Positions 23,253-32,160 are shown, counted from the first letter of the stretch. The stretch is 64,000 bases of DNA from Ruegeria atlantica (GCA_013032095.1 WQBJ01000005.1:124001-188000); one strand, 5' to 3'. The notes: generated from the letters alone by a model not told the origin. A program made the numbers and translations.

Positions 23253-24209
23253 GTGCGGCTTAAGGGATATCTGAAACCCGTTTTGGGCTTATTCTCGCTT
23301 TTGGTTTTGGCCAATTGCGATGAAACGCTGACGTCTTCAGTTGTTCCGCAACCTCGCCCAGCAGCACTCGCGCCTGCGCCAAATGCCTATGTTCCTCCGT
23401 CTGCAGCTAGTCAGGATCTGGCCCGGTTCTATCAGCGGGTTGAACGAGACCTGCTGACCCGCGGTTTGTTGCGGGTGGACGGTGGCGGCCCGGACACGCC
23501 TTACGATGCCGACGATTTGGCCCGCAACTTCGAGGCCATCGCATTTTACAGCGAATACCCCGACCACGCAGTTACCGCCTCATCCCGCCGAACGGACGGG
23601 CAGCTCAGCCGATGGTCCAGCCCGGTGCGCGTGCAGACAGAATTTGCCCCATCGGTTGCTCCGGCTGCGCGCGAAAAGGATACAGCGCAAGTTGAGGCCT
23701 ATACCGCCCGGCTCGCGAAATTGACGGATCACCCGATATCGGTCGTCAACCGCAAGGCCAATTTTCATGTCTTCTTTGCGGGCAAGGACGACAGCAGCTA
23801 TGTGGTAACACGCCTCAAACAACTGATCCCGAATATCAGCCAGGCATCGCTGGATCTGGCCGCCAACCCACGCTCCAATATTGACTGTTTCGTTTTTGCC
23901 TCGGCCACCAGCAATGCACCGAACCGCTATGTGCGTGCTGTAACGCTGATCCGGACTGAATTGCCCGACCTGCTGCGGCGTAGCTGCATTCACGAAGAGA
24001 TCGCTCAGGGCCTCGGCCTGTCCAATGACAGCCCCGCTGCAAGGCCCTCGATTTTCAACGACGATGATGAGTTTGCGCTGCTGACCAGCCATGACGAGAA
24101 ATTGCTGACAATGCTGTACGATCCACGTCTGGAACCCGGCGTGACAGTAGAAGACGCCCGCCCCGTGGTGCGGATCATTGCTCGCGAATTGATGGGCCAG
24201 CAACTCTGA
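23253..24209 (+). CDS. DUF2927 lipoprotein with zincin-like HEExxQ motif
   Basis: This 318-residue protein starts at GTG 23253 with VRLKGYLKPVLGLFSLLVLA followed by NCDE, a lipoprotein signal with Cys at about 23. The mature part has DTPYDADDLARNFEAIAFY (the DUF2927 opening), RWSSPVRV, NFHVFF, and CIHEEIAQGLGLSNDSP at about 248-264, ending in a FALLTSHDEKLLTMLYDPR block. HEExxQxLGLxxD looks like a metzincin site in which the third His position has changed, so protease activity is plausible but unproven. It lies between telA and the SPFH gene in a co-directional operon. Confidence 0.82.
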   Translation: MRLKGYLKPVLGLFSLLVLANCDETLTSSVVPQPRPAALAPAPNAYVPPSAASQDLARFYQRVERDLLTRGLLRVDGGGPDTPYDADDLARNFEAIAFYSEYPDHAVTASSRRTDGQLSRWSSPVRVQTEFAPSVAPAAREKDTAQVEAYTARLAKLTDHPISVVNRKANFHVFFAGKDDSSYVVTRLKQLIPNISQASLDLAANPRSNIDCFVFASATSNAPNRYVRAVTLIRTELPDLLRRSCIHEEIAQGLGLSNDSPAARPSIFNDDDEFALLTSHDEKLLTMLYDPRLEPGVTVEDARPVVRIIARELMGQQL

Positions 24210-24230
24210 GCCCAAGGAAAGGAGACCCCA

Positions 24231-25379
24231 ATGGGTATTTTCGATTTTCTGACCGGAGAATTTATTGACGTCATTCACTGGGTCGACGACACCCGGGACA
24301 CCATGGTCTGGCGGTTCGAACGCGAAGGCCATGAGATCAAATACGGCGCCAAGCTGACCGTGCGCGAAGGTCAGGCGGCCGTGTTTGTTCATGAAGGGCA
24401 ACTGGCCGATGTGTTCACACCGGGTCTCTATATGCTTGAGACCAACAATATGCCGATCATGACGACCCTGCAGCATTGGGATCACGGCTTTCAGTCTCCG
24501 TTCAAGTCCGAGATCTATTTCGTCAACACGACACGGTTCAATGATCTAAAATGGGGCACCAAGAACCCGATCATGCTGCGTGACCCGGAATTTGGTCCAA
24601 CCCGCATTCGGGCCTTCGGCACATATACGGTGCGCGTGAAGGATGCGGCGAAGTTCCTGATCGAGATCGTGGGCACCGATGGTGAATTCACCATGGACGA
24701 GATCAGCTTTCAGATCCGCAACATCATCGTGCAGGAGTTCAGCCGTGTGATCGCAGGCTCTGGCATCCCGGTTCTGGACATGGCCGCCAACACCGCCGAT
24801 CTGGGCAAGCTGATCGCAGCTGAGGTCTCGCCCGTGCTGGATGGTTACGGCCTGGAGATGCCCGAGTTCTACATCGAGAACATCTCGCTGCCCCCAGCGG
24901 TCGAGGCAGCGCTGGACAAACGGACCTCGATGGGGTTGGCCGGCGATCTGGGTAAGTTCACCCAATATTCCGCAGCCGAGGCGATGACGGCAGCCGCCAA
25001 CAATCCCGGTCAAGGCGGTGGCATGGGTGCAGGTCTTGGCATGGGGATGGGTATGGCAATGGCTAACCAGATGGCGAACATGGCAGCGGGTCAATCGAGC
25101 GGCCCTTGGGGCAGCTCCGCTCCCGCTGCCCCGCAGCCGTCATCGCATGCGGCGCCGCCACCTCCTCCGCCGGTTGAGCATGTTTGGCATATCGCGGTGG
25201 ATGGTCAGACCAGCGGTCCATTCTCGAAGGCCAAAATGGGACGCATGGCGACAGACGGAGAGATCACTCGAGACACACACGTCTGGACCGCCGGTCAGGA
25301 TGGTTGGAAAAAGGCCGGAGAGGTACAGGAACTGGCCCAGCTGTTCACCATTCTGCCACCGCCACCACCCGGAGCGTGA
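24231..25379 (+). CDS. SPFH/virion-core-like protein fused to a GYF-like domain
   Basis: This 382-residue protein has no signal peptide. Residues about 1-250 form an SPFH-type module of the YdjI kind: DTMVWRFEREGHEIKYGAKLT (quoted in part), REGQAAVFVHEGQLADVF, GPTRIRAFGTYTVRVKD, and YIENISLPPAVEAALDKR. A Gly/Met-rich linker (GGGMGAGLGMGMGMAMA) and a Pro-rich linker follow. Residues about 315-375 hold HVWHIAVDGQTSGPFSKAKM, a GYF_2-like domain (TDGEITRDTHVWTAGQDGWKKA), ending in a polyproline tail. SPFH proteins make membrane-associated scaffolds, and YdjI of Bacillus recruits PspA. The precise role here is unknown. Confidence 0.85.
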   Translation: MGIFDFLTGEFIDVIHWVDDTRDTMVWRFEREGHEIKYGAKLTVREGQAAVFVHEGQLADVFTPGLYMLETNNMPIMTTLQHWDHGFQSPFKSEIYFVNTTRFNDLKWGTKNPIMLRDPEFGPTRIRAFGTYTVRVKDAAKFLIEIVGTDGEFTMDEISFQIRNIIVQEFSRVIAGSGIPVLDMAANTADLGKLIAAEVSPVLDGYGLEMPEFYIENISLPPAVEAALDKRTSMGLAGDLGKFTQYSAAEAMTAAANNPGQGGGMGAGLGMGMGMAMANQMANMAAGQSSGPWGSSAPAAPQPSSHAAPPPPPPVEHVWHIAVDGQTSGPFSKAKMGRMATDGEITRDTHVWTAGQDGWKKAGEVQELAQLFTILPPPPPGA

Positions 25380-25413
25380 GCTTCAAACGCCGGTGCATAA
25401 GTAAGGCTGCCTG

Positions 25414-26505
25414 ATGACCGAAGAACATAGATTCCCCTGCGAACAATGTGGCGCGGATTACAGGTTCAACCCCAGTGATGGTAGTCTGACCTGCGACCAT
25501 TGCGGGCATTCCGAATCTATTGGCACCGGTCCTTGGGGCGGTGCCAGCCTGAAAGAATTGGATTTCGACGCGGCCCTAGCCAACCGTCTGCCCGACAGCG
25601 AGATCGAGGAGACCCGCGTTCTGTCCTGCCCCAACTGCGCGGCTCAGGTCGAATTCGATCCCGACACCCACGCCGCAGAATGCCCGTTCTGCGCTACTCC
25701 TGTAGTGACGGACACCGGGGTCAACCGTCATATCAAACCACGGGGTGTGCTGCCTTTTGCCCAGGACGAACGCGCGGCGCACAAGGCGATGGGGGATTGG
25801 CTGGGCCGGTTGTGGTTCGCACCGAACGGCCTGAAGGACTACGCCCGTAAGGGTCGCAAAATGCAGGGCATCTATGTGCCCTACTGGACGTTTGATGCGG
25901 ACACCCAGTCCAGCTATCGCGGTGAGCGCGGCACCGTTTACTACGAAACCCGTACCGTTATGCGGGATGGTAAACGCGTTCAGCAGCAGGTGCCCAAGGT
26001 GCGGTGGTCTCCGAAATCCGGGCGCGTGAAGCGGTTTTTTGACGATGTGCTGGTGCTGGCGTCGCAATCTCTGCCCAAAAGCTACACTGACGCGCTGGAA
26101 CCCTGGGATTTGCCAGCGTTGGAACCCTATCAACCGGAGTATCTGGCCGGGTTCCGGGCCGAGGCCTATACGGTCGAATTGCAGGACGGCTACACCGAGG
26201 CCCGAGGGTACATGGCGCGGGTAATCGAACGGGATGTGCGTTTCGATATCGGCGGCGATCGTCAGCGCATCCACGCAATTGATACGGATGTGCGGGATGT
26301 GACGTTCAAGCATATCCTGCTGCCGGTCTGGATGGCGGCCTACAAATATCGCGGCCAGACTTATCGTTTTGTGGTGAATGGACGCACCGGCCGCGTTCAG
26401 GGGGAGCGCCCTTGGTCGGCCATCAAAGTCACGATTGCCGTTATTTTCGGTCTGCTAGTGGCCGCTGGCATCGGGTATCTGATGGCGACCGGCCAGCAAG
26501 GATGA
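25414..26505 (+). CDS. TFIIB-type zinc-ribbon protein with C-terminal membrane segment
   Basis: This 363-residue protein has two zinc ribbons. FPCEQCGADYRF with CDHCGH lies at about 8-32, and CPNCAAQVEF with CPFCATPV at about 73-95. A beta-rich body follows (RKMQGIYVPYWTFDADTQSSYRGERG quoted in part; HILLPVWMAAYKYRGQTY; VVNGRTGRVQGERPWS), and a single C-terminal transmembrane helix (IAVIFGLLVAAGIGYLM). Such proteins are often mis-annotated as PriA/replication factor Y because of the zinc ribbon. They accompany SPFH proteins, as Bacillus YdjG does YdjI. It closes the xpaC-telA operon. Confidence 0.8.
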   Translation: MTEEHRFPCEQCGADYRFNPSDGSLTCDHCGHSESIGTGPWGGASLKELDFDAALANRLPDSEIEETRVLSCPNCAAQVEFDPDTHAAECPFCATPVVTDTGVNRHIKPRGVLPFAQDERAAHKAMGDWLGRLWFAPNGLKDYARKGRKMQGIYVPYWTFDADTQSSYRGERGTVYYETRTVMRDGKRVQQQVPKVRWSPKSGRVKRFFDDVLVLASQSLPKSYTDALEPWDLPALEPYQPEYLAGFRAEAYTVELQDGYTEARGYMARVIERDVRFDIGGDRQRIHAIDTDVRDVTFKHILLPVWMAAYKYRGQTYRFVVNGRTGRVQGERPWSAIKVTIAVIFGLLVAAGIGYLMATGQQG

Positions 26506-26604
26506 GATAGACCGAATACACACAAAACAGGCGCTGGTAGCGCTTGAACTTCCATCTATCAGACGCCATTGTGCGCCGCGTCAAAGCCGGGGCGGGAGGC
26601 CAGA

Positions 26605-27273
26605 GTGACGCTAGCCGATTTGAACCAATTGCTGACCGCACGACATTCCTGTCGGGCGTTTCTTCCCGACTTGGTACCGAAGGAACAGATTGAACAAATC
26701 CTGACAAGTGCCGCGCGTGCGCCCAGTTGGTGCAACGCCCAACCTTGGCATGTCGTCATCACCAGTGGCGAAGAGACCAATCAATTTCGCGCTGCAATGC
26801 AGGCCGAAGCCACAACCGGAACCCCTGCCCCGGACCTGCCTTTTCCCACCTCATATACCGGTGTGTATCAGGATCGCCGCCGGGCTTGCGGCTGGGCTTT
26901 GTACGAAGCCGTGGGTGTCGAACGCGGCGACCGTGCGGGCTCGGCTCGACAGATGATGGAGAACTTCTCTCTGTTCGGCGCGCCGCATTGCGCCATCCTC
27001 ACCAGCCCCGCAGAGCTTGGGGCCTATGGCGCGATGGATTGTGGCGGCTTCGTCACCGCCTTTTCGCTGGCCGCGCAGGCGCTCGGCATAGCCACGATCC
27101 CGCAGGCAGCATTGGCGTCCTACAGCCCGTTTCTACGCCGCTATTTCGATATCCCCGAGGACCGAATAGTTTTGTGCGCCATCTCGTTTGGATATGCCGA
27201 GAACAATCACCCTGCCAACAGCTTTCGCACCGACCGCGCCGATCTGGACGAGATCGTCGACTGGGTCGGATAA
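26605..27273 (+). CDS. Nitroreductase-family FMN oxidoreductase
   Basis: This 222-residue flavoenzyme has SCRAFLPDLVPKEQIEQIL (FMN-phosphate-binding Arg), AARAPSWCNAQPWHVVI (about 45-61), CGGFVTAFSLAAQALGI and AISFGYAENNHPAN at the end. It likely reduces nitroaromatics, quinones or other acceptors with NAD(P)H; the substrate is not known. I chose the GTG at 26605 because GGGAGG at 26594-26599 lies 5 bp upstream; no suitable ATG exists. dtd follows 21 bp downstream, so the gene may head a three-gene unit with dtd and glycerate kinase. Confidence 0.88.
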   Translation: MTLADLNQLLTARHSCRAFLPDLVPKEQIEQILTSAARAPSWCNAQPWHVVITSGEETNQFRAAMQAEATTGTPAPDLPFPTSYTGVYQDRRRACGWALYEAVGVERGDRAGSARQMMENFSLFGAPHCAILTSPAELGAYGAMDCGGFVTAFSLAAQALGIATIPQAALASYSPFLRRYFDIPEDRIVLCAISFGYAENNHPANSFRTDRADLDEIVDWVG

Positions 27274-27294
27274 CACAAAACGCGGAGAAAGAGA

Positions 27295-27732
27295 TTGCGC
27301 GCAGTTCTGCAAAGAGTTTCCCGGGCCAGTGTCTCGGTCGACGGTGAGGTAATCGGCCAGACCGGACCGGGGCTGATGATCCTTGTCTGTGCGATGCAGG
27401 GCGATGATGAGGCCAAGGCCGATCAACTGGCCGCCAAGGTTTCCAAACTGCGTATCTTTAAAGATGATGCCGGTAAAATGAACCGCTCGGTGAAGGATAT
27501 TGAAGGCTCGGCGCTGGTGATCAGCCAGTTCACGCTGGCGGCGGAAACATCTCGCGGCAACAGACCAGGTTTTTCCGACGCGGCTCCACCGGATAGGGGC
27601 GAACACCTGTACAAGGTCTTCGCCCAGCGACTTCGAGATTACGGAGTGCCCGTTGAAACCGGGCAATTCGGCGCGGATATGGCGGTTGAGCTGGTCAATG
27701 ATGGGCCGGTCACGATTTGGATGGAAAGCTGA
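27295..27732 (+). CDS. dtd: D-aminoacyl-tRNA deacylase
   Basis: This 145-residue enzyme hydrolyses D-aminoacyl-tRNA to prevent D-amino acid misuse. It begins [18 protein letters not shown] from a TTG start with CGGAGAAAGAG upstream. The two active-site motifs are present: SQFTLAAET (usual SQFTL, about 78-86) and [18 protein letters not shown] at the C-terminus ([19 protein letters not shown]). Length is normal. It overlaps the glycerate kinase start by 1 bp. Confidence 0.96.
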   Translation: MRAVLQRVSRASVSVDGEVIGQTGPGLMILVCAMQGDDEAKADQLAAKVSKLRIFKDDAGKMNRSVKDIEGSALVISQFTLAAETSRGNRPGFSDAAPPDRGEHLYKVFAQRLRDYGVPVETGQFGADMAVELVNDGPVTIWMES

Positions 27733-28835
27733 TGGACAGAAAAGAACAGGCAATTCGCATCTGGCAAGCCGGTGTAGACGCCGTCGGCGGTCACGCGGCA
27801 ACGAGCAAGGTGCTGAGCGCTATCTCCGCACCCGACCAGATTTTGGCCGTCGGCAAACCCGCTGCAGCCATGGCCCGCGCCGCACTGGAACATTTCGGGC
27901 CGCGGCCGACGCTGGTCGTGACCAAGGATGACCACGGGCGTGACCTACCTGAGCATGTGACGGTTATTGAAGCTTCACACCCGGTTCCGGATGCGCGGAG
28001 TTTGCAAGGCGGCAAAGCTTTTCGGGAAGCGGTCGAGGCCATGGAACCGGGCTCACATCTGCTGTTGTTAGTGTCCGGAGGTGCGTCCTCTTTGGCAGAA
28101 GATCTACTGCCGGGTAAAACGTTGGGCGATCTGGAGCAGCTGAACAAAAAGCTCCTGTCAGAAGGATTGGACATCACCGCGATGAACGCAGAACGACGCA
28201 AGCTGTCGCGCATCAAGGGCGGCGGATTATTGTCCCATTTCAAAGGCGATAAAGCGACCATTCTGGCAATTTCCGATGTACCCGGTGATGACTTGAAGGT
28301 GGTTGGTTCGGGAATCGGTGCGCTGCCTGCCTCGGTCGGTTTTCAGGCATACACGCAGATTGTCGCTTCGAACGCCCATGCCCGAGAAGCCGCAACGGAA
28401 CAGGCCCGAGACGAAGGTTTCACCGTGCATGCCAACGAAGAGTGTCTACACGACAATTTCTTGAAAATTGCCAAAACCCTAGGGGAGCGCATTCGCAACA
28501 TGCCCCCCGGCGTCATGGTTTTTGGTGGAGAACCGACAGTGGTTTTGCCGGAAAAACCTGGGCGTGGAGGTCGCAACCAAGCTCTTGCTTTGGCACTCGC
28601 TCAAGAGATTGCCGGAAAACCAAGTATAACAGTGGTCGTTGGTGGAACGGACGGCACGGATGGGCCCACTCAGGCCGCCGGGGCGGTTGTGGACGGCACC
28701 ACATGGGGTGACGGCGCTGACTTGGCTTTGCAAAATGCGGATAGCGGTAGCTATCTGGAGCGCACAGGGGCGTTGCTGGTGACAGGGCCGACCGGAACAA
28801 ACGTAATGGACCTGCTTGTCGCAATCCGCGCATGA
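27732..28835 (+). CDS. Glycerate 2-kinase (MOFRL/GckA-TtuD type)
   Basis: This 367-residue kinase converts glycerate to 2-phosphoglycerate. Recognisable parts are VGKPAAAMARAALE (about 41), ASHPVPDARSLQGG, LLLLVSGGASSL (about 110), AMNAERRKLSRIKGGGL, and the MOFRL-domain VVVGGTDGTDGPTQAAGAVVDG near residue 300. The family is typical of the serine cycle and of glyoxylate or tartrate use. Start at ATG 27732 overlaps the dtd stop (TGATG). No other glyoxylate genes are adjacent, so the substrate pathway is inferred. Confidence 0.92.
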   Translation: MDRKEQAIRIWQAGVDAVGGHAATSKVLSAISAPDQILAVGKPAAAMARAALEHFGPRPTLVVTKDDHGRDLPEHVTVIEASHPVPDARSLQGGKAFREAVEAMEPGSHLLLLVSGGASSLAEDLLPGKTLGDLEQLNKKLLSEGLDITAMNAERRKLSRIKGGGLLSHFKGDKATILAISDVPGDDLKVVGSGIGALPASVGFQAYTQIVASNAHAREAATEQARDEGFTVHANEECLHDNFLKIAKTLGERIRNMPPGVMVFGGEPTVVLPEKPGRGGRNQALALALAQEIAGKPSITVVVGGTDGTDGPTQAAGAVVDGTTWGDGADLALQNADSGSYLERTGALLVTGPTGTNVMDLLVAIRA

Positions 28836-28886
28836 TTTGACGATTTCGGGGGCGCTCGGGTTACAAAACCCCCGGACAGTATCGCA

Positions 28887-29479
28887 ATGACGCCGCCTGA
28901 AATCGAGCTACGTAAAATCGAATATCCTACCGACATTGGCATCGAATTGCCCAATGGCTACCGCCTTTTTGCTCGGATCGGGCGTCCCGAGAATGCGGCA
29001 GAGGACCCAATCCCTGCTATTCCGGAGTTTCCGTCCTATCGCGGGCGCGACAGCGAAAAGCGGATAGAGAACAAATACGCCTTCCCTCTCACGTCAGCCG
29101 TGTCACTGCTGGACCAAACTACGACACGTGAACCCGACAATCCGCTGCGATTGGAAACGGATGTGTATTCAAGCGAAGCACGCCTGATAGCCCAAGGTTA
29201 TTACGCTTTGGCCGCAGACAACGACCAACGCTTACCCGACGCAGGCACAGCATCCGAAAGAAAAACCACACCCCCGATGATCCTTAGTCCGCGTGGAGAT
29301 ATTGTATGTGGACACAAGAGATCAGACAGGATGGCATCACCCTTCGCACTGAAGAATCTTGCGAAATGTGGCCAGACAAAGCCACCTAAATCCCGAGGGC
29401 AAAAATGAATGCCTTTGAAGATAAAAGCTTGATATCATCGAGCGAACTTGAGGAATCCGCGCCACGGGATCAAATGTGG
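28887..29479 (+). pseudogene. Decayed CocE/NonD-family hydrolase (N- and C-terminal remnants, central catalytic region lost)
   Basis: Residues 1-55 from ATG 28887 (RKIEYPTDIGIELPNGYRLF, ARIGRPENAAEDPIPAIPEF, YRGRDSEKR) match the start of CocE/NonD hydrolases (usual PMRDGxRLAARIWRPE...PVPAILExxPYRKRD). The frame then loses similarity, and the Ser-Asp-His catalytic region is missing. In a second frame from about 29247 the C-terminal block returns: HTPDDP-stop-SAW, MWTQEIRQDGITLRTEES, PDKAT-stop, then NAFEDK and LEESAPRD, which fits the family end PDDPLSA...WTQ...RTET...ADATHF...EAFEGD...DETIPRD. TAG at 29285 and TAA at 29387 break it. The full gene would be about 660 residues. It sits just before a peptide-type ABC operon, where such hydrolases are often found. 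Confidence 0.72.
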
Positions 29480-29604
29480 TTTTCGGGTACGCGGTGGCGA
29501 GACATTTGCCCTTGCCCGTCCGACAGAATTCCGCCTAACTTGACTCACGCGTCAATAAAAAGCCCACCAAGGGCTGACAATACACTCAACTGGGAGATCT
29601 TTGA

Positions 29605-31188
29605 ATGAATGAACAACTCACTCACATGACCAAACAGGTCACAGCTGGCAAGCTGACCCGCCGTGATTTCATGGGGAAAGCGGCTGCTTTGGGTGTGTCT
29701 GCGGCAATGGCAAGCACCATGTTCGCCGACGCTGCACGTGCGGCGGACCCGAAAAAGGGCGGCGATTTGAAGATTGGCTCCATTGGTGGCGAATCGACGA
29801 ACTCTCTCGATCCGGCGTCTTATGCGAGCCAAGTGCCTGCGCTCAACGGACGTCAGTTCGGTGACACCCTGGTCGTGGTATCGCCGGACGGTTCGATCGA
29901 GTCGCGCCTGGCCGAAAGTGTTGAAGCCAGCGCAGACGCCAAGACATGGAACTTCAAGATCCGCCCAGGTGTCGAATTTCACAACGGCAAGACTCTGACG
30001 AGCGAAGACGTCTTGAAAACAATGCAGCGCCATTCGGACGAAAACTCAAAATCTGGTGCCTTGGGCATCATGAAAGAAATTGAGTCGATGAAGGCCGATG
30101 GCGACGTGTTCTCTGTCACGTTGAACAACCCAAACGCCGACTTGCCATACCTCATGGCGGACTATCATCTGATCATCCAGCCGGACGGTGGCATGGACAA
30201 CCCGGCTGCGGGCATCGGCACTGGCCCCTACAAGCTTGAGGTGGACGAGCCGGGCGTGCGCCACGCCTTTACAAAATTCGAGAACTACTGGGCCGACGAT
30301 GGCCATTTCGACAGCGTCGAAATTATCGCCATCAATGACTCCACGGCACGTACGGCTGCACTTCAATCCGGTCAGGTGCACCTGATCAATCGGGTTGAAC
30401 CCAAGGTTGCAGGGCTTTTGGGCCGCGCACCGGGCCTGTCCGTACAGCCGACAACGGGTCGCGGGCACTATGTCTTCATCATGCATGTTGACACGGCGCC
30501 GTTCGACAATCTCGAACTCCGGCTTGCTCTCAAACATGCGATCAACCGCGAGGAACTGGTCGAAAAGATCCTTCAAGGTTATGGCAGCGTCGGCAACGAC
30601 ATCCCGATCAACGCCGCCTACCCTCTCTTTGACGATACAATCCCGCAGCGTACGTTCGACCTCGAAAAAGCAGCCGAGCACTATAAAAAGTCCGGCCATG
30701 ATGGGTCGCCGATCGTGCTGCGTACTTCCGAGGTTGCCTTCCCGGGCGCTGTGGATGCGGCTCAGCTCTTCCAGCAAAGTGCCGCCGCGGCCGGTATTCC
30801 GCTCGTGATCGAGCGCGAACCGGGCGATGGTTACTGGTCCGAAGTCTGGAACGTCCAACCATTCTGCGCATCCTACTGGACCGGCCGTCCGGTGCAGGAC
30901 CAGATGTACTCCACCGCGTACCTTTCGACCGCCGACTGGAACGACACGCGCTGGAAGCGTTCGGAGTTCGACGACATGCTGAACAAGGCCAAGGGCGAGC
31001 TCGACACTGCCAAACGGAAAGAACTCTATTCCCAGATGGGCCGTTTGCTGAACGAAGAGGGAGGCCTGATCTGCCCGATGTTCAATCAGTTCATCGATGG
31101 TGTCAGCGATCAGCTTGCCGGTTGGGAACCTGACCCATACGACGAACTGATGGGTGGCCAGGCCACGCGCAAGATGTGGTTCGCGTAA
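29605..31188 (+). CDS. ABC transporter substrate-binding protein, family 5 (peptide/opine type)
   Basis: This 527-residue periplasmic protein has a Tat signal: LTRRDFMGKAAALGVSAAMA, with cleavage at ARA-AD about residue 46. The family 5 fold is seen in WNFKIRPGVEFHNGKTLTSE (about 117-136), the GTGPYKLEVDEPG segment, and LRLALKHAINREELVEKIL (about 300). Such proteins carry oligopeptides, opines or other compounds to a Dpp/Opp permease. GGGAGATCTTTGA precedes the ATG. It heads a four-gene importer operon. Confidence 0.93.
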   Translation: MNEQLTHMTKQVTAGKLTRRDFMGKAAALGVSAAMASTMFADAARAADPKKGGDLKIGSIGGESTNSLDPASYASQVPALNGRQFGDTLVVVSPDGSIESRLAESVEASADAKTWNFKIRPGVEFHNGKTLTSEDVLKTMQRHSDENSKSGALGIMKEIESMKADGDVFSVTLNNPNADLPYLMADYHLIIQPDGGMDNPAAGIGTGPYKLEVDEPGVRHAFTKFENYWADDGHFDSVEIIAINDSTARTAALQSGQVHLINRVEPKVAGLLGRAPGLSVQPTTGRGHYVFIMHVDTAPFDNLELRLALKHAINREELVEKILQGYGSVGNDIPINAAYPLFDDTIPQRTFDLEKAAEHYKKSGHDGSPIVLRTSEVAFPGAVDAAQLFQQSAAAAGIPLVIEREPGDGYWSEVWNVQPFCASYWTGRPVQDQMYSTAYLSTADWNDTRWKRSEFDDMLNKAKGELDTAKRKELYSQMGRLLNEEGGLICPMFNQFIDGVSDQLAGWEPDPYDELMGGQATRKMWFA

Positions 31189-31203
31189 ATCGGGCTACGG
31201 ATA

Positions 31204-32160
31204 ATGCATCCCATCATCAAACTGGTTTCCCAGCGCCTTGCGCTGGGAGTCCTGCTTCTCTTTGGTGCATCGGCTCTGATTTTCGGCCTCACCGAAGCCC
31301 TGCCGGGGGACGCTGCGCAGGCGGTCCTTGGCCAAGCTGCAACCCCCGAATCCCTTGCCAACCTGCGCGAGGAAATGGGCCTCAACCGCCCCGCCCTGAC
31401 CCGCTATTTCGAATGGCTGGGTGGCATTGTGCAGGGCGATCTTGGGCAATCCCTGACAAACAAGCTCGACATCGCCGACAGTATCGGCAAACGCTTGGGC
31501 AACACTCTGTTCCTGGCCTGCGCCGCGGCGATCGTGTCAGTTCCGCTTGCTATTTTTCTGGGCCTTCTGGCCGTCCGGTTCCGCAACCGCTGGCCGGATA
31601 AACTGATCTCTGCCGTCACGCTTACGACAGTGTCGATCCCGGAATTTCTGATCGGCTATGTGGTGGTCTATTTCATCTCGGTAAAATTGGGGTGGTTTTC
31701 TTCGCTGGCAATGATCAATGACTCCATGTCCTTTGGTCAAAAGCTCTATGCGATCGCCCTGCCTGCTTTCGTTCTGACGCTGGTGGTGCTGGCTCAGATG
31801 ATGCGGATGACCCGCGCAGCGATTTTGAACCTGATGCAATCGGCCTATATCGAGACGGCAGAATTGAAAGGGCTGACCACCTTTCAGGTCATCGCGCGGC
31901 ACGCCTTTCCCAATGCGATTTCACCCATCGTCAACGTTGTCATGCTGAACCTGGCCTATCTAGTGGTCGGCGTGGTCGTCGTCGAGGTGGTGTTCGTCTA
32001 TCCCGGAATGGGTCAATACCTAGTGGATTCGGTGACCAAACGTGACGTACCGGTTGTTCTCGCCTGTGGTGTCGTGTTCGCCGCCGTCTATATCGGCCTG
32101 AACATGGTTGCCGATATCGTGTCGATCCTCGCCAATCCAAGACTGAGGCATCCGAAATGA
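31204..32160 (+). CDS. ABC transporter permease, DppB/OppB type
   Basis: This 318-residue inner-membrane permease has six predicted transmembrane segments. A first helix runs LALGVLLLFGASALIFGL, and the coupling-helix region is YIETAELKGLTTFQVIARHA (EAA motif). The loop GDLGQSLTNK near residue 80 is the DppB-type GDxGxS element. Its stop overlaps the next start in ATGA (32157-32160), indicating coupled translation with the partner permease. Confidence 0.95.
   Translation: MHPIIKLVSQRLALGVLLLFGASALIFGLTEALPGDAAQAVLGQAATPESLANLREEMGLNRPALTRYFEWLGGIVQGDLGQSLTNKLDIADSIGKRLGNTLFLACAAAIVSVPLAIFLGLLAVRFRNRWPDKLISAVTLTTVSIPEFLIGYVVVYFISVKLGWFSSLAMINDSMSFGQKLYAIALPAFVLTLVVLAQMMRMTRAAILNLMQSAYIETAELKGLTTFQVIARHAFPNAISPIVNVVMLNLAYLVVGVVVVEVVFVYPGMGQYLVDSVTKRDVPVVLACGVVFAAVYIGLNMVADIVSILANPRLRHPK

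Noticed and set aside
28836..28886. CGGGGG ... CCCCCG inverted repeat as terminator of the glycerate kinase gene
   Set aside because: No T-tract follows on the plus strand, and the loop is large, so I did not list it as a terminator.
29405..29608. 67-codon frame before the substrate-binding protein
   Set aside because: Its first part matches the C-terminal end of the CocE/NonD remnant in the same frame, so it is pseudogene debris and not a separate gene.
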